This document shows, one piece after another, positions 8,121 through 16,575 of a stretch of DNA of 64,000 bases (position 1 is the first letter of the stretch; every line of letters begins with the position of its first letter). Source of the DNA: an uncultured Bacilli bacterium (GTDB taxonomy: Bacteria; Bacillota_I; Bacilli_A; RFN20; CAG-631); assembly GCA_947627355.1 (NCBI GenBank), contig CANQVX010000003.1:1-64000 (forward strand). The letters run 5' to 3'. Position numbers and translations under genes: made by a program. A model generated the notes under the pieces. That model was not told where the DNA came from. It saw only the letters and a program-made list of their open reading frames with translations, and did no database searches.

Positions 8121-9590
8121 TTAGTTTTTAGCAAGTCCAGGTTCAGTTGTTAATTGAATCTTTAATCTATTATAAATATTTTGATCAGCATAAGATAATA
8201 TTGCTGATGAATGAGCTTGAGTATTAGCAAGTTTATCAAGTTGTCTTAAAACTAATTCAGCAATTGGATTGGTTGTAGCAGATACTGCAAGAATTAATAA
8301 CACTTCATTAGCGTGTAATCTAGGATTATGATGACCTAATCTATCAAGTTTTAAATTGATAATAGGATCAAGTACGGTAGGAGATAGAATTAATAAATCA
8401 TCGGAAATACCTGCAAGATATTTTAAAGCATTGATTAAAGCAGCGGCTGGTGCTCTTAATAGTTTTGAACTTTTACCGGTGATAATAGTTCCATCATGTA
8501 ATTGAATAGCCATTGTTGTAACGTTTTCTTTTTCATGTTTTTCAAGGCAAGCTTTAACACAAGGTCTATCATCTAAAGAAGCATGAATTTGATTCATGAT
8601 AGCATATGTTTTATCAACAGCACTATCAGGGAATTTACCTAATTTATTTTTAACAATGCTATCTAGATATCTACGTATGATTTCTTGTTTACAAGCATTA
8701 GCAGCAACTTCTTCATTAATGATACAAAAGCCAGCCATATTAACACCCATATCAGTAGGTGATTGATATGGACTAGTGCCATATATTCTTTCAAACATAA
8801 CTTTTAAGACTGGAAAGACTTCGATATCACGATTATAGTTAACTGCTACTTTGTTATATGCATTTAAATGGTAAGGATCTAACATATTGATATCATTTAA
8901 ATCAGCAGTTGCTGCTTCATAGGCTAGATTTACTGGATGTTGTAAAGGAATGTTCCAGATTGGAAATGTTTCATATTTAGCATAACCGGCTTTGATACCT
9001 CTTTTATATTCATGATATAGTTGTGATAAACAAGCAGCCATCTTACCACTTCCAGGACCTGGAGCAGTTACAATTACTAATGGTTTTGAAGTTTTAATAT
9101 AATCATTTTTACCAAAACCTTCATCACTTAAAACAAAATCAGTGTGAAGTGGATAACCTTCAATATAATAAGCCTTATAAACCTTATGGCCCATGTTTTT
9201 AAGTTTAATCATGAAACTTTTAGCATTTGATTGATTATCATATTGAGTGATTAAAATACTACCCTTACTAAGACCGATAGCATTAAAAGCATCAATTAAA
9301 CGTAACACTTCATTTTCATAAGTTATTGATGTATCATTACGAATCTTATTTGATTGAATATCATTAGCATTAGCAACTATTATAAATTCAGTTTGTTCTT
9401 TTAATTGTTGAAGCATAGTTATCTTTGCATTTGCTTTAAAGCCAGGAAGTATTCTTGAAGCATGATAATCATCAAATAATTTGCCACCAACTTCTAGATA
9501 TAGTTTATTATCAAACTGACTAATTCTTTTTTGGATTTCTTTTGCTTGAATTTCAATATATTTATCGTTATCAAAAGCAATTTCATTCAT
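8121..9590 (-). CDS. DUF1846 / UPF0371 family protein
   Basis: A 489-residue soluble protein matching the DUF1846 (UPF0371) family of Firmicutes over its whole length. Recognisable blocks include AFDNDKYIEIQAKEIQKRI near the start, a P-loop-like VTAPGPGSGKMAACLSQLYHEY near 185-205, and FPIWNIPLQHPVNLAYEAATADLND. The biochemical role of the family is not established; members are oligomeric and some structures are known. I start at the ATG of MNEIAFDN because AAGGTGG lies about ten bases upstream; an earlier in-frame ATG eight codons away has no such site. The gene diverges from the GH26-like lipoprotein gene across 157 bases. Confidence 0.88.
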   Translation of the reverse strand: MNEIAFDNDKYIEIQAKEIQKRISQFDNKLYLEVGGKLFDDYHASRILPGFKANAKITMLQQLKEQTEFIIVANANDIQSNKIRNDTSITYENEVLRLIDAFNAIGLSKGSILITQYDNQSNAKSFMIKLKNMGHKVYKAYYIEGYPLHTDFVLSDEGFGKNDYIKTSKPLVIVTAPGPGSGKMAACLSQLYHEYKRGIKAGYAKYETFPIWNIPLQHPVNLAYEAATADLNDINMLDPYHLNAYNKVAVNYNRDIEVFPVLKVMFERIYGTSPYQSPTDMGVNMAGFCIINEEVAANACKQEIIRRYLDSIVKNKLGKFPDSAVDKTYAIMNQIHASLDDRPCVKACLEKHEKENVTTMAIQLHDGTIITGKSSKLLRAPAAALINALKYLAGISDDLLILSPTVLDPIINLKLDRLGHHNPRLHANEVLLILAVSATTNPIAELVLRQLDKLANTQAHSSAILSYADQNIYNRLKIQLTTEPGLAKN

Positions 9591-9705
9591 AATACACACC
9601 ACCTTAAAATACAATAAAAAAAGTTTGTTTTGTTTAACAAAATTTCCTTTTTAATTATATAGGAATAAAAAAAATATTATAAGCATTTATTTAATAAAAT
9701 TATTA

Positions 9706-9714
9706 TGTTAAAAT
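9706..9714 (+). promoter_or_regulatory. Extended -10 promoter of the GH26-like lipoprotein
   Basis: TGTTAAAAT (TG, one base, TAAAAT at 9709-9714) lies 33 bases before the ATG, with a weak TTTATT 17 bases further up. The same TGTTAAAAT box precedes the leucine-rich lipoprotein gene at about 51.0 kb. Confidence 0.55.
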
Positions 9715-9747
9715 ACTAATAAACACGAACAAAAAGGAATGAAAAAA

Positions 9748-11724
9748 ATGAATAAAAAAATTTTAGGCGTTGCTGTTTTATTGATGTCTGTTAGTGGTTG
9801 TTTATTTGGTTGTGATTCTAAAAAAGAAAGCAAGAATGATAACCCACATGCTAAAGATTTAATCGATGCTGCTTGGCTTGATAGCTATGAAGATAGTAAA
9901 AATGGTTTTGCTAGCAAAGATAATGTAAAAAAAGTTGATACTTATGTTGATAATAAATTGATAACTGAACCAGAATTACTTACTAATAAAGATGTTAAGC
10001 ATGTCTTTTATGGTTCTAAGAACGCTAGAATTGTTAGCATGGCTGATGGTTATGCTTTTACATTTCCTAGTAATAAAACCATCAATGTTGATGCAAGTTT
10101 ATCTAAACTAAGAACTAAATATTTAACAAGTGATGGTGTTTTAACGGTTACCTTTGAAGATCAAAACCCATATGGAAATACTAAAGAAACACCAAATGGA
10201 ACTTTAAATGGTTGGAATACATATTTAAATGAATGGTTGAAACGTTTTATCGATTCACCTAGATTTATCTTAGATAACAATCTAGCTTATATTCAAGTTC
10301 CAACTCATGATGCTAATTATAAAGGCTTATATGATATGTATGGTTGGGATATTGAAATATGTGATTATAATGAAATTGAATATCCTTATTATCACATTAG
10401 AGTTTTAAGACCTAAAGATGACTATATTCGTTTCTATTTATTTGTCTTGAAATCTAAGACTAGAGATACAAGTCAAATTGATATGGTTATTGATTCATTT
10501 AAAGTTAATGTTCGTTTTGGTGTTCTTAAAAATATTCAACAAGCTTATGAATTAAAGATTCCTGATTATTGGAATGATGAAACTAAGGCTTATTATAATA
10601 AACTTCAAAATCAAAACTATGTTGACTGGGGTTTCTTTTCTTATAGTATGCCTAGTGATACTGTAAGTTCAGGTCAATATGAAAGTGAAGGTCAAAGAAT
10701 AATAGCTGAAAGAAAACGTTTAGAAGAAACATTTGATTATAAATATGATATCTTACCAACCTATATGCATATTGGTTGGCAATATGATAACGATAATACT
10801 GATTTTTCAAAGATGCCTTTACATTATTTTCCAAAAAGAATGGCTAAAGCCATGGCTTATGGAAATGGTTTTGATGATAAAGCAGTTCTACAATTTACTT
10901 ATCAATTCACTCTTCATAATAACGAAGATTTAGAAGGTTATACTCCAATGTTTGATATCATGAGAGGCGTATTTGATAACCACTTTAGAATGCTTGCTAG
11001 AAATATTAAAGAATATGCAAAACCAGTCTTATTTAGATTAAATAACGAAATGAATACTGACTGGACTAGTTATTGTGGCATGATTACATTATTAGATCCT
11101 GATTTCTTTATTCAAACTTGGGTTCGTTTATATAACATTTTCAGAGAAGAAGGAGTCGACAATGCTATTTGGATTTTCAATCCAATTGCTACATCTTGTC
11201 CATATAGTAACTGGGGCGATTATCTAAACTACATGCCTGGTAGTGATTATGTTCAACTATTAGGACTTACTAGTTATGAAATGGGAAATGATGCTAAAAA
11301 CTATCGTTCATTTGAAGACCATTACAAGACTTTATATGGTAAAAACACTCCTTATTTTGATAACTTCCCAGCTATCATTTCTGAATTTGCCGCTGGTGCT
11401 GGTGGCGAAAGACAAATGAACTATGACTTAGATAAATATGAAAAAACTGAGCCTGGAAGAAATCAAGATAAACAAACAGAATGGGTAAATGAAATGTTTA
11501 GTTTCTTTAACAAAGAAAATAAAGATGATGTGCCTTGTGTTAAAAACATCAAAGCTGCTGTTTGGTTTAGTTGTAACGATGTTGTAACCTTAGAAGATGA
11601 TGAAAATCCAGGAACTCAAAAAACATATTCCTATAACATGTTAAAACTTGATGAAAGTTTAACTTCAACACTTGAAGCTATGAAACAAGGCTTACAACAA
11701 GCCAAAGCATTAAAAAATAAATAA
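9748..11724 (+). CDS. Lipoprotein glycoside hydrolase, GH26 (mannanase)-like
   Basis: A 658-residue lipoprotein. After MNKKILGVAVLLMSVSGC there are two possible lipobox cysteines (SVSGC and CLFGC). Residues about 60-270 form a beta-rich region that may bind carbohydrate. The C-terminal half is a TIM-barrel of clan GH-A, closest by eye to GH26: an acid/base Glu near residue 434 in RLNNEMN and a probable nucleophile Glu near 546 in IISEFAAG, with aromatic residues between. GH26 enzymes cut beta-mannan and related beta-glucans. The canonical His before the acid Glu is Asn here (NNEMN), so specificity may differ. I chose the second ATG because GGAA abuts the first, leaving no room for a ribosome. 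Confidence 0.75.
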   Translation: MNKKILGVAVLLMSVSGCLFGCDSKKESKNDNPHAKDLIDAAWLDSYEDSKNGFASKDNVKKVDTYVDNKLITEPELLTNKDVKHVFYGSKNARIVSMADGYAFTFPSNKTINVDASLSKLRTKYLTSDGVLTVTFEDQNPYGNTKETPNGTLNGWNTYLNEWLKRFIDSPRFILDNNLAYIQVPTHDANYKGLYDMYGWDIEICDYNEIEYPYYHIRVLRPKDDYIRFYLFVLKSKTRDTSQIDMVIDSFKVNVRFGVLKNIQQAYELKIPDYWNDETKAYYNKLQNQNYVDWGFFSYSMPSDTVSSGQYESEGQRIIAERKRLEETFDYKYDILPTYMHIGWQYDNDNTDFSKMPLHYFPKRMAKAMAYGNGFDDKAVLQFTYQFTLHNNEDLEGYTPMFDIMRGVFDNHFRMLARNIKEYAKPVLFRLNNEMNTDWTSYCGMITLLDPDFFIQTWVRLYNIFREEGVDNAIWIFNPIATSCPYSNWGDYLNYMPGSDYVQLLGLTSYEMGNDAKNYRSFEDHYKTLYGKNTPYFDNFPAIISEFAAGAGGERQMNYDLDKYEKTEPGRNQDKQTEWVNEMFSFFNKENKDDVPCVKNIKAAVWFSCNDVVTLEDDENPGTQKTYSYNMLKLDESLTSTLEAMKQGLQQAKALKNK

Positions 11725-11728
11725 ATCT

Positions 11729-11753
11729 AAAGTGCAATTAATTTTGCACTTTT
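11729..11753 (+). terminator. Terminator after the GH26-like gene
   Basis: A perfect 9-bp stem (AAAGTGCAA with TTGCACTTT) around a six-base loop, followed by a short T run. Confidence 0.65.
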
Positions 11754-11776
11754 AAATCGCGTATTATATCTAATCC

Positions 11777-11802
11777 TTGACTTTGTCGGGGGGGGGTATA
11801 AT
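11777..11802 (+). promoter_or_regulatory. Promoter with a nine-G tract in its spacer
   Basis: TTGACT at 11777-11782 and TATAAT at 11797-11802 flank a 14-base spacer that includes nine consecutive Gs (11788-11796). The present spacer is three bases shorter than the optimum of 17. A second possible -10, TATAAA at 11803-11808, would give a 20-base spacer. A G9 run is very unusual in DNA this AT-rich. Length change by strand slippage would tune or switch the promoter of the ABC transporter downstream. Confidence 0.6.
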
Positions 11803-11822
11803 TATAAAAGGGGCGTGGATAA

Positions 11823-12602
11823 ATGGAAGAAGTATTAGTAGTAAAAAACATTAAAAAGACCTTTAAGTTATCTAAAAAACAACAAAAATTACAAGGTAGT
11901 AATGAGACTTATAAAGTGGCTGTTAATGACTTATCTTTCAATCTTTATAAAGGTGAAATCTATGGCTTACTAGGCCCTAATGGTGCTGGTAAAACAACAA
12001 CTTTAAGAATCATAGCAACCTTAATAAAAGCCGATTCTGGCGACGTTTTTGTTAATGGCTATGATATAAAAAAAGAAGCTGACAAGATAAGAAAATGCAT
12101 TGGTTTTCTAACTAGTGATTTAAAATTAGAAGGCTTCTTTACACCTAATTATTTATATGATTTCTTTTCTGATTTACATAATGTAGATAAAGATATAGCT
12201 AGAACTAGAAAAGAAAGATTATTTAAAAAATTCGGTATTGATAAATTTGCTGAAGTAAAAGTTGAAAATCTATCATCTGGTATGAAACAAAAAGTATCAT
12301 TAGTGATATCAATTGTTCATGATCCGGAAATAATTATCTTTGATGAACCAACCAATGGTCTAGATGTTTTAACAGCAAGACTAGTTATGGATTTCTTGCT
12401 TGAATTAAAAAATGAAGGAAAGACTATCTTACTATCAACTCATATCTTTAGTTTGGTTGAAAGAATTTGTGATCGTGTTGGTATAATTATCAATGGCAAG
12501 ATGGTATGTAGTGATAAATTAGAAGAATTAATTGCAGATAAATCACTTGAAGATGTCTTCTTTGATATCTATAAAAACGAAATGGAGGGAAAAGATTTAT
12601 GA
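11823..12602 (+). CDS. ABC transporter ATP-binding protein, NatA-like
   Basis: A 259-residue ATPase subunit with Walker A GPNGAGKTTT (51-60), signature LSSGMKQK (near 149), Walker B IIIFDEPTNGLD (near 168-179) and an H-loop STHIF. Order and length match the NatA/CcmA-type subunits of ABC-2 exporters. Residues 15-32 are a charged insert before the first strand. The stop overlaps the start of the permease by four bases (ATGA), so the two are translationally coupled. Expression is probably set by the G-tract promoter just upstream. The substrate could be Na+, a drug or a peptide; the sequence does not decide. Confidence 0.93.
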   Translation: MEEVLVVKNIKKTFKLSKKQQKLQGSNETYKVAVNDLSFNLYKGEIYGLLGPNGAGKTTTLRIIATLIKADSGDVFVNGYDIKKEADKIRKCIGFLTSDLKLEGFFTPNYLYDFFSDLHNVDKDIARTRKERLFKKFGIDKFAEVKVENLSSGMKQKVSLVISIVHDPEIIIFDEPTNGLDVLTARLVMDFLLELKNEGKTILLSTHIFSLVERICDRVGIIINGKMVCSDKLEELIADKSLEDVFFDIYKNEMEGKDL

Positions 12603-13759
12603 AAAACATTCTCACCATTATGAAAAAAGAATTTGCTAGATTCTTTAAAGATAAACGCATGGTTTTTGCAGTTTTGATTCTTCCGGGTTTACTTATTTTT
12701 CTTGTATATTCTTTTTTAGGTACTAATATCACTAAACAATTAGGAGAAGATACAACTAAAACGGCCACCGTTTATCTTGTTGAACCAGTGCCTGTTGGAA
12801 TAGAAGATGGTTTAAATAATCTTCCTAATATGGAAATAAAAAAGGCTTCTGAAAATGATAAAATCGACGATTTACTCGATAAAATTAAGAATAAAAAGAT
12901 TGATATAGTTATGCAATTTACTACTGCAAGTGATAATAAACCTGATATATCAATCTATTATAATTCAAGTAATACAACTTCAATGAATGCTTATACCACT
13001 ATTAATGCTATGCTTGAAGCTATGCAACATGTCGAATTATTCCATGTTAATGCCAATAGCAATACTATTTATGATGTGGTTGATCAAAAAGAAGCATTTG
13101 GTTCTATCTTTGGTATGTTTTTACCATTTTTAATTATCACTTTGATGTTTAGTAGTTGTATGTCTATTGCCCCAGAATCAATAGCTGGTGAAAAAGATAG
13201 AGGAACAATTGCTACCTTATTAGTAACACCTATTAAACGTAGTGAGCTAGCAATTGGTAAAGTTTTAAGTCTTAGTGTTCTTGCCATGCTTTGTGCTTTA
13301 AGCAGTTTTATAGGCACAGTTTTATCTTTACCAAGGCTTATAAATCAAGAAATTGTTGATAGTTCAATGAAATTTGAGTTTTCTTATCAACTAACTGATT
13401 ATTTATTATTACTATTGATTATTGTGTCAACTTTGCTAGTGTTAATTGGTTTAATTAGTGTTATATCCTCTTATGCTAAATCTGTAAAAGAAGCAACAAC
13501 ATTAATTGCACCTTTAATGATTCTAACGATGGTTATTGGCATTCTTTCAATGTTTAATACCAATTCAGGATCTAAAAATGTTGGTTTATATTTCATTCCA
13601 ATCTTTAATAGTTTGCTTGCAATGGGTGATATCTTTGCGTTTAACATAGCATTAGGTCCTATGCTTATCACAATCTTTAGTAACTTAGTCTATGCTTCAC
13701 TTATAATTTATCTTGTAACTATTATGTTTAAAAGCGAAAAAGTTATGTTTGGTAGATAA
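12599..13759 (+). CDS. ABC-2 type transporter permease, NatB-like
   Basis: A 386-residue membrane subunit. One N-terminal helix (about 20-42) is followed by a large external domain (about 45-170), then five more helices. The conserved ABC-2 segment APESIAGEKDRGTIATLLVTPIKRSELAIGKVL lies near 195-225 (given here only as a landmark: ESIAGEKDRGT then TPIKRSE). This architecture matches NatB of the Na+-exporting NatAB pair and its relatives. It follows its ATPase with an ATGA overlap and ends at a terminator. Substrate unresolved. Confidence 0.88.
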   Translation: MKNILTIMKKEFARFFKDKRMVFAVLILPGLLIFLVYSFLGTNITKQLGEDTTKTATVYLVEPVPVGIEDGLNNLPNMEIKKASENDKIDDLLDKIKNKKIDIVMQFTTASDNKPDISIYYNSSNTTSMNAYTTINAMLEAMQHVELFHVNANSNTIYDVVDQKEAFGSIFGMFLPFLIITLMFSSCMSIAPESIAGEKDRGTIATLLVTPIKRSELAIGKVLSLSVLAMLCALSSFIGTVLSLPRLINQEIVDSSMKFEFSYQLTDYLLLLLIIVSTLLVLIGLISVISSYAKSVKEATTLIAPLMILTMVIGILSMFNTNSGSKNVGLYFIPIFNSLLAMGDIFAFNIALGPMLITIFSNLVYASLIIYLVTIMFKSEKVMFGR

Positions 13760-13762
13760 AAA

Positions 13763-13786
13763 AAGAAAACCAATCGGTTTTCTTAT
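13763..13786. terminator. Bidirectional terminator between natB-like and convergent gene
   Basis: A 9-bp stem (AAGAAAACC with GGTTTTCTT) with a four-base loop. It overlaps the last codon of the minus-strand gene. Confidence 0.75.
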
Positions 13787-14109
13787 CTAGCGATTAAATA
13801 AATCACTGGTCCTATATCTAAGACAATATATAAACTTAATAAGATAAGGTTAATTAAGAAAAATGTTTTATTAATCTTATCTTTTTTATATTGGACAATG
13901 ATACAAATTAAATCAATGACTGTAAATAATAATGTCACAGCTGCTAAAATTAAATAGCCTGGAACAATGAAAAATAAACCAAGTGCACTCGTTCCTTCTT
14001 TTGATTGCATTAATTTAATTGTGTCGACAAAAGCGTATATTGTAAATATCATTAATAAGCTACAAATAGCAAGAAAAATACTAAATCCAATAACTTTACC
14101 TTTTTTCAT
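13783..14109 (-). CDS. Small unrecognised membrane protein
   Basis: A 108-residue protein with three predicted helices (about 8-28, 44-70 and 82-105) joined by short charged loops, including QYKKDKINK. An AAGGAG site lies eight bases before the ATG. I do not recognise a family. It stands alone on the minus strand between the NatAB-like exporter and the metal-resistance operon, and diverges from the latter across about 150 bases. Confidence 0.7.
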   Translation of the reverse strand: MKKGKVIGFSIFLAICSLLMIFTIYAFVDTIKLMQSKEGTSALGLFFIVPGYLILAAVTLLFTVIDLICIIVQYKKDKINKTFFLINLILLSLYIVLDIGPVIYLIAR

Positions 14110-14181
14110 AATATGCTCCTTTTTTAGTTCGTATATATTTAATATATGCTAGAAATCAAAATATAGCAAATAAATTTTTTG

Positions 14182-14210
14182 TTGACAGGGAAGCAATATT
14201 AACATATACT
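14182..14210 (+). promoter_or_regulatory. Sigma-A promoter of the metal-resistance operon
   Basis: TTGACA at 14182-14187, a 17-base spacer and TATACT at 14205-14210. The ArsR-type operator begins directly after the -10 box. Confidence 0.85.
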
Positions 14211-14234
14211 ATATGTGAACAATTGTTCATATGT
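14211..14234 (+). promoter_or_regulatory. ArsR/SmtB-type operator
   Basis: A perfect 14-base palindrome TGAACAATTGTTCA (14216-14229) lies within a longer imperfect repeat (ATATG on the left, CATATG on the right). This matches the ATATGAACA...TGTTCATAT type of site bound by CadC/SmtB/CzrA repressors. It covers the expected transcription start, so a bound repressor would block the operon. Confidence 0.8.
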
Positions 14235-14256
14235 TTACAATAAAGGGGCGATTTTA

Positions 14257-14601
14257 ATGAAAAAACATGTATGTACAAGTAAAGATGATATTTTAAATTC
14301 AAGTGTAGCTAATGAATTACCAAGCATTGATACATTTAATGAAATGGCTGAGTTATATAAAACATTTGGTGATCCTACAAGACTTAGAATCATGTATTTA
14401 TTACTAAATAAAGAAATGAATGTTTGTGATATTGCTTTATGTCTTGAAATGACTCATTCTGCTATTTCTCATCAACTATCAGTGTTAAAGAAACTACAAT
14501 TAGTAAAATACCGTAAGATTGGGAAAAATGTAATTTATAGTCTTGCTGATTATCATGTTTCAATTCTAATTGCTACCGCTTATGAACATATAAATGAATA
14601 G
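14257..14601 (+). CDS. ArsR/SmtB-family metal-responsive repressor, CadC-like
   Basis: A 114-residue winged-helix repressor. The helix-turn-helix includes FGDPTRLRIMYLLL, NVCDIALCLEMTHSAISHQLSVLKKLQLV and a wing VKYRKIGKNVIYSL. The ELNVCD-type motif (MNVCDIA) and an N-terminal Cys (KHVCTSKDD) could be the thiolate metal site of CadC-like sensors, and the C-terminal helix has D..H....A..H, matching the zinc site of SmtB/CzrA. Binding Cd, Pb or Zn would release the operator. The ATG chosen follows AAAGGGG; earlier codons lie inside the operator. It is 11 bases before its target pump gene. Confidence 0.9.
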   Translation: MKKHVCTSKDDILNSSVANELPSIDTFNEMAELYKTFGDPTRLRIMYLLLNKEMNVCDIALCLEMTHSAISHQLSVLKKLQLVKYRKIGKNVIYSLADYHVSILIATAYEHINE

Positions 14602-14612
14602 GTGGTGAGATT

Positions 14613-16523
14613 ATGGCTTGTTGTTGTAATGATAGTTGTAAACATGAAAAGAAAGAAAATAAAAAACTAGAAGTAATTATTTTATTTATTAGAGTATTAC
14701 TTGCTATTTTATTTTGTGGTCTTAGTTTTTTAAATGTCTTTAACAAATTAATCTGGCAATATGTCTTAAATATCATTGCTTATTTAATTGTTGGTTATGA
14801 TGTTTTATATAGGGCTATTAAAAATATCTTTAAAGGTGAACTATTTGATGAAAACTTTTTAATGTCACTTGCTACAATACTAGCTTTAGTTATCAAAGAA
14901 TTTCCAGAAGCTGTAGCTGTTATGCTTTTATATCAAATCGGTGAATTCTTTCAAGATATGGCTGTTGATAAATCAAAAGATTCCATCATGGAATTATTTG
15001 AAATAAATGATGAAACTGCCGTTAGAATCAATAATAATCAAGAAGAAATAGTAGACTTAGATGATATAAATGTTAATGATGTAATTCTTGTTAAACCTGG
15101 AAATAAAATTCCTGTTGATGGAATTATTATTCAAGGTAAGAGTCGTTTAAATATGGCTCAACTAACTGGTGAAAGCATTCCTTATGAAGTAGTTGAAGGA
15201 AATGAAGTTTTAAGTGGTAGTTTAAACATTAATAGTGCTTTATATATAAAAGCCACTAAAAAATATAATGAATCAACAACTTATAAGATGCAAGAAATGA
15301 TAAAAAATGCTAGTAAAAAGAAAGCAAAAAGTGAAAAATTTATCACAAAATTTTCAAAAATATATACACCAATTGTTATTTTACTTGCCTTAATTGTAGC
15401 ATTTGTGATTCCTTTAATTTTAGGCTTTGATGCTTACTTTAAAACATATTTACATCGTGCTTTAACATTTATGATTATCTCTTGTCCTTGTGCTTTAGTT
15501 ATTTCAATTCCACTTTCATTCTTTGCTGGTATTGGAAAGAGTGCAAGAGTAGGAATTCTATCTAAATCTAGCGAAGCTATCGAAAATTTTGCTAATGTTA
15601 AAGCCATTGCTTTTGATAAAACAGGAACTATTACAAAAGGTAACTTTGTAGTTGTTGATGAAAGCAGTATTAATCAAGAATTATTTATCAATTTACTATA
15701 TCAAGTAGAAACGAAATTTGATCATCCAATTGCCCTTTCTATCGTAGATTTTTATAAAAATAGAGTTACTAATAAACTTGAAATAAGTGATGTTTTAGAT
15801 ATTCCAGGTTATGGAATAACCGCTAGTTATTTAAATAAAAAAATATTAATCGGTAATGAAAATTTATTTAAAGAAAATAAGATAGATTTACCTACTATTA
15901 ATAAGGTTGGAACAATGATTTATCTTGCTTATGATAATGCTTATTTAGGTTATGTATGTCTTGCTGATACCTTAAAAGATGATAGCAAACAAGCCATTAA
16001 TTTATTAATGGAACAAGAAAAACTTAAGACTTATTTGATAAGTGGTGATAAAAAAGAAGTTGTTGAAGATATTGCAAGTAAAGTAAACATAACAAACACT
16101 TATTATCAAATGCTTCCAGAAGATAAAGTAAACGCTATTAAAACTATAAAAAATGAAAATAATGGTTTAGTTGCTTATGTCGGTGATGGAATTAATGATG
16201 CTGCTTGTTTAATTGAAAGTGATGTCGGAATTGCTATGGGTGGACTTGGTGCTGATTTAGCTATTGAAAGTGCTGATTTAGTTATCATGGATGATTCCTT
16301 AACTAAATTAGTAAAAGGCCATAAAATAGCTAAAAAGACCTTAACTATAGCAAAAGAAAACATAATCTTTGCTTTGACTATTAAATTGCTTGTCTTAATC
16401 TTAGGGGCATTTGGTTATGCTCCAATGTGGATAGCAATTTTATCAGATGTTGGTGTTTGTCTACTTGCCATTTTGAATTCTTTACGTATTTTAACTACAA
16501 GAACGACTAAAAATGTGCTATGA
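14613..16523 (+). CDS. P1B-type heavy-metal (Zn/Cd/Pb) exporting ATPase
   Basis: A 636-residue P-type ATPase. It has the metal-site motif SCPCAL (near 290), phosphorylation site DKTGT (near 335), the HP of the nucleotide domain in KFDHPIAL and GDGINDAACL in the hinge. CPC with this sequence context fits the P1B-2 group (CadA/ZntA). There is no full HMA domain; instead the N-terminus is a short soft-metal cluster, MACCCNDSCKH. It is the second gene of the operon and is presumably induced when the upstream repressor binds metal. The specific metal is inferred from group membership. Confidence 0.9.
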   Translation: MACCCNDSCKHEKKENKKLEVIILFIRVLLAILFCGLSFLNVFNKLIWQYVLNIIAYLIVGYDVLYRAIKNIFKGELFDENFLMSLATILALVIKEFPEAVAVMLLYQIGEFFQDMAVDKSKDSIMELFEINDETAVRINNNQEEIVDLDDINVNDVILVKPGNKIPVDGIIIQGKSRLNMAQLTGESIPYEVVEGNEVLSGSLNINSALYIKATKKYNESTTYKMQEMIKNASKKKAKSEKFITKFSKIYTPIVILLALIVAFVIPLILGFDAYFKTYLHRALTFMIISCPCALVISIPLSFFAGIGKSARVGILSKSSEAIENFANVKAIAFDKTGTITKGNFVVVDESSINQELFINLLYQVETKFDHPIALSIVDFYKNRVTNKLEISDVLDIPGYGITASYLNKKILIGNENLFKENKIDLPTINKVGTMIYLAYDNAYLGYVCLADTLKDDSKQAINLLMEQEKLKTYLISGDKKEVVEDIASKVNITNTYYQMLPEDKVNAIKTIKNENNGLVAYVGDGINDAACLIESDVGIAMGGLGADLAIESADLVIMDDSLTKLVKGHKIAKKTLTIAKENIIFALTIKLLVLILGAFGYAPMWIAILSDVGVCLLAILNSLRILTTRTTKNVL

Positions 16524-16526
16524 TAT

Positions 16527-16560
16527 TAATCGATAAGAATTTCTTATCGATTATTTTTTT
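16527..16560 (+). terminator. Terminator of the metal-resistance operon
   Basis: A long perfect inverted repeat (TAATCGATAAGAA with TTCTTATCGATTA) followed by seven Ts. Confidence 0.9.
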
Positions 16561-16575
16561 GGAAGGATACATTAA

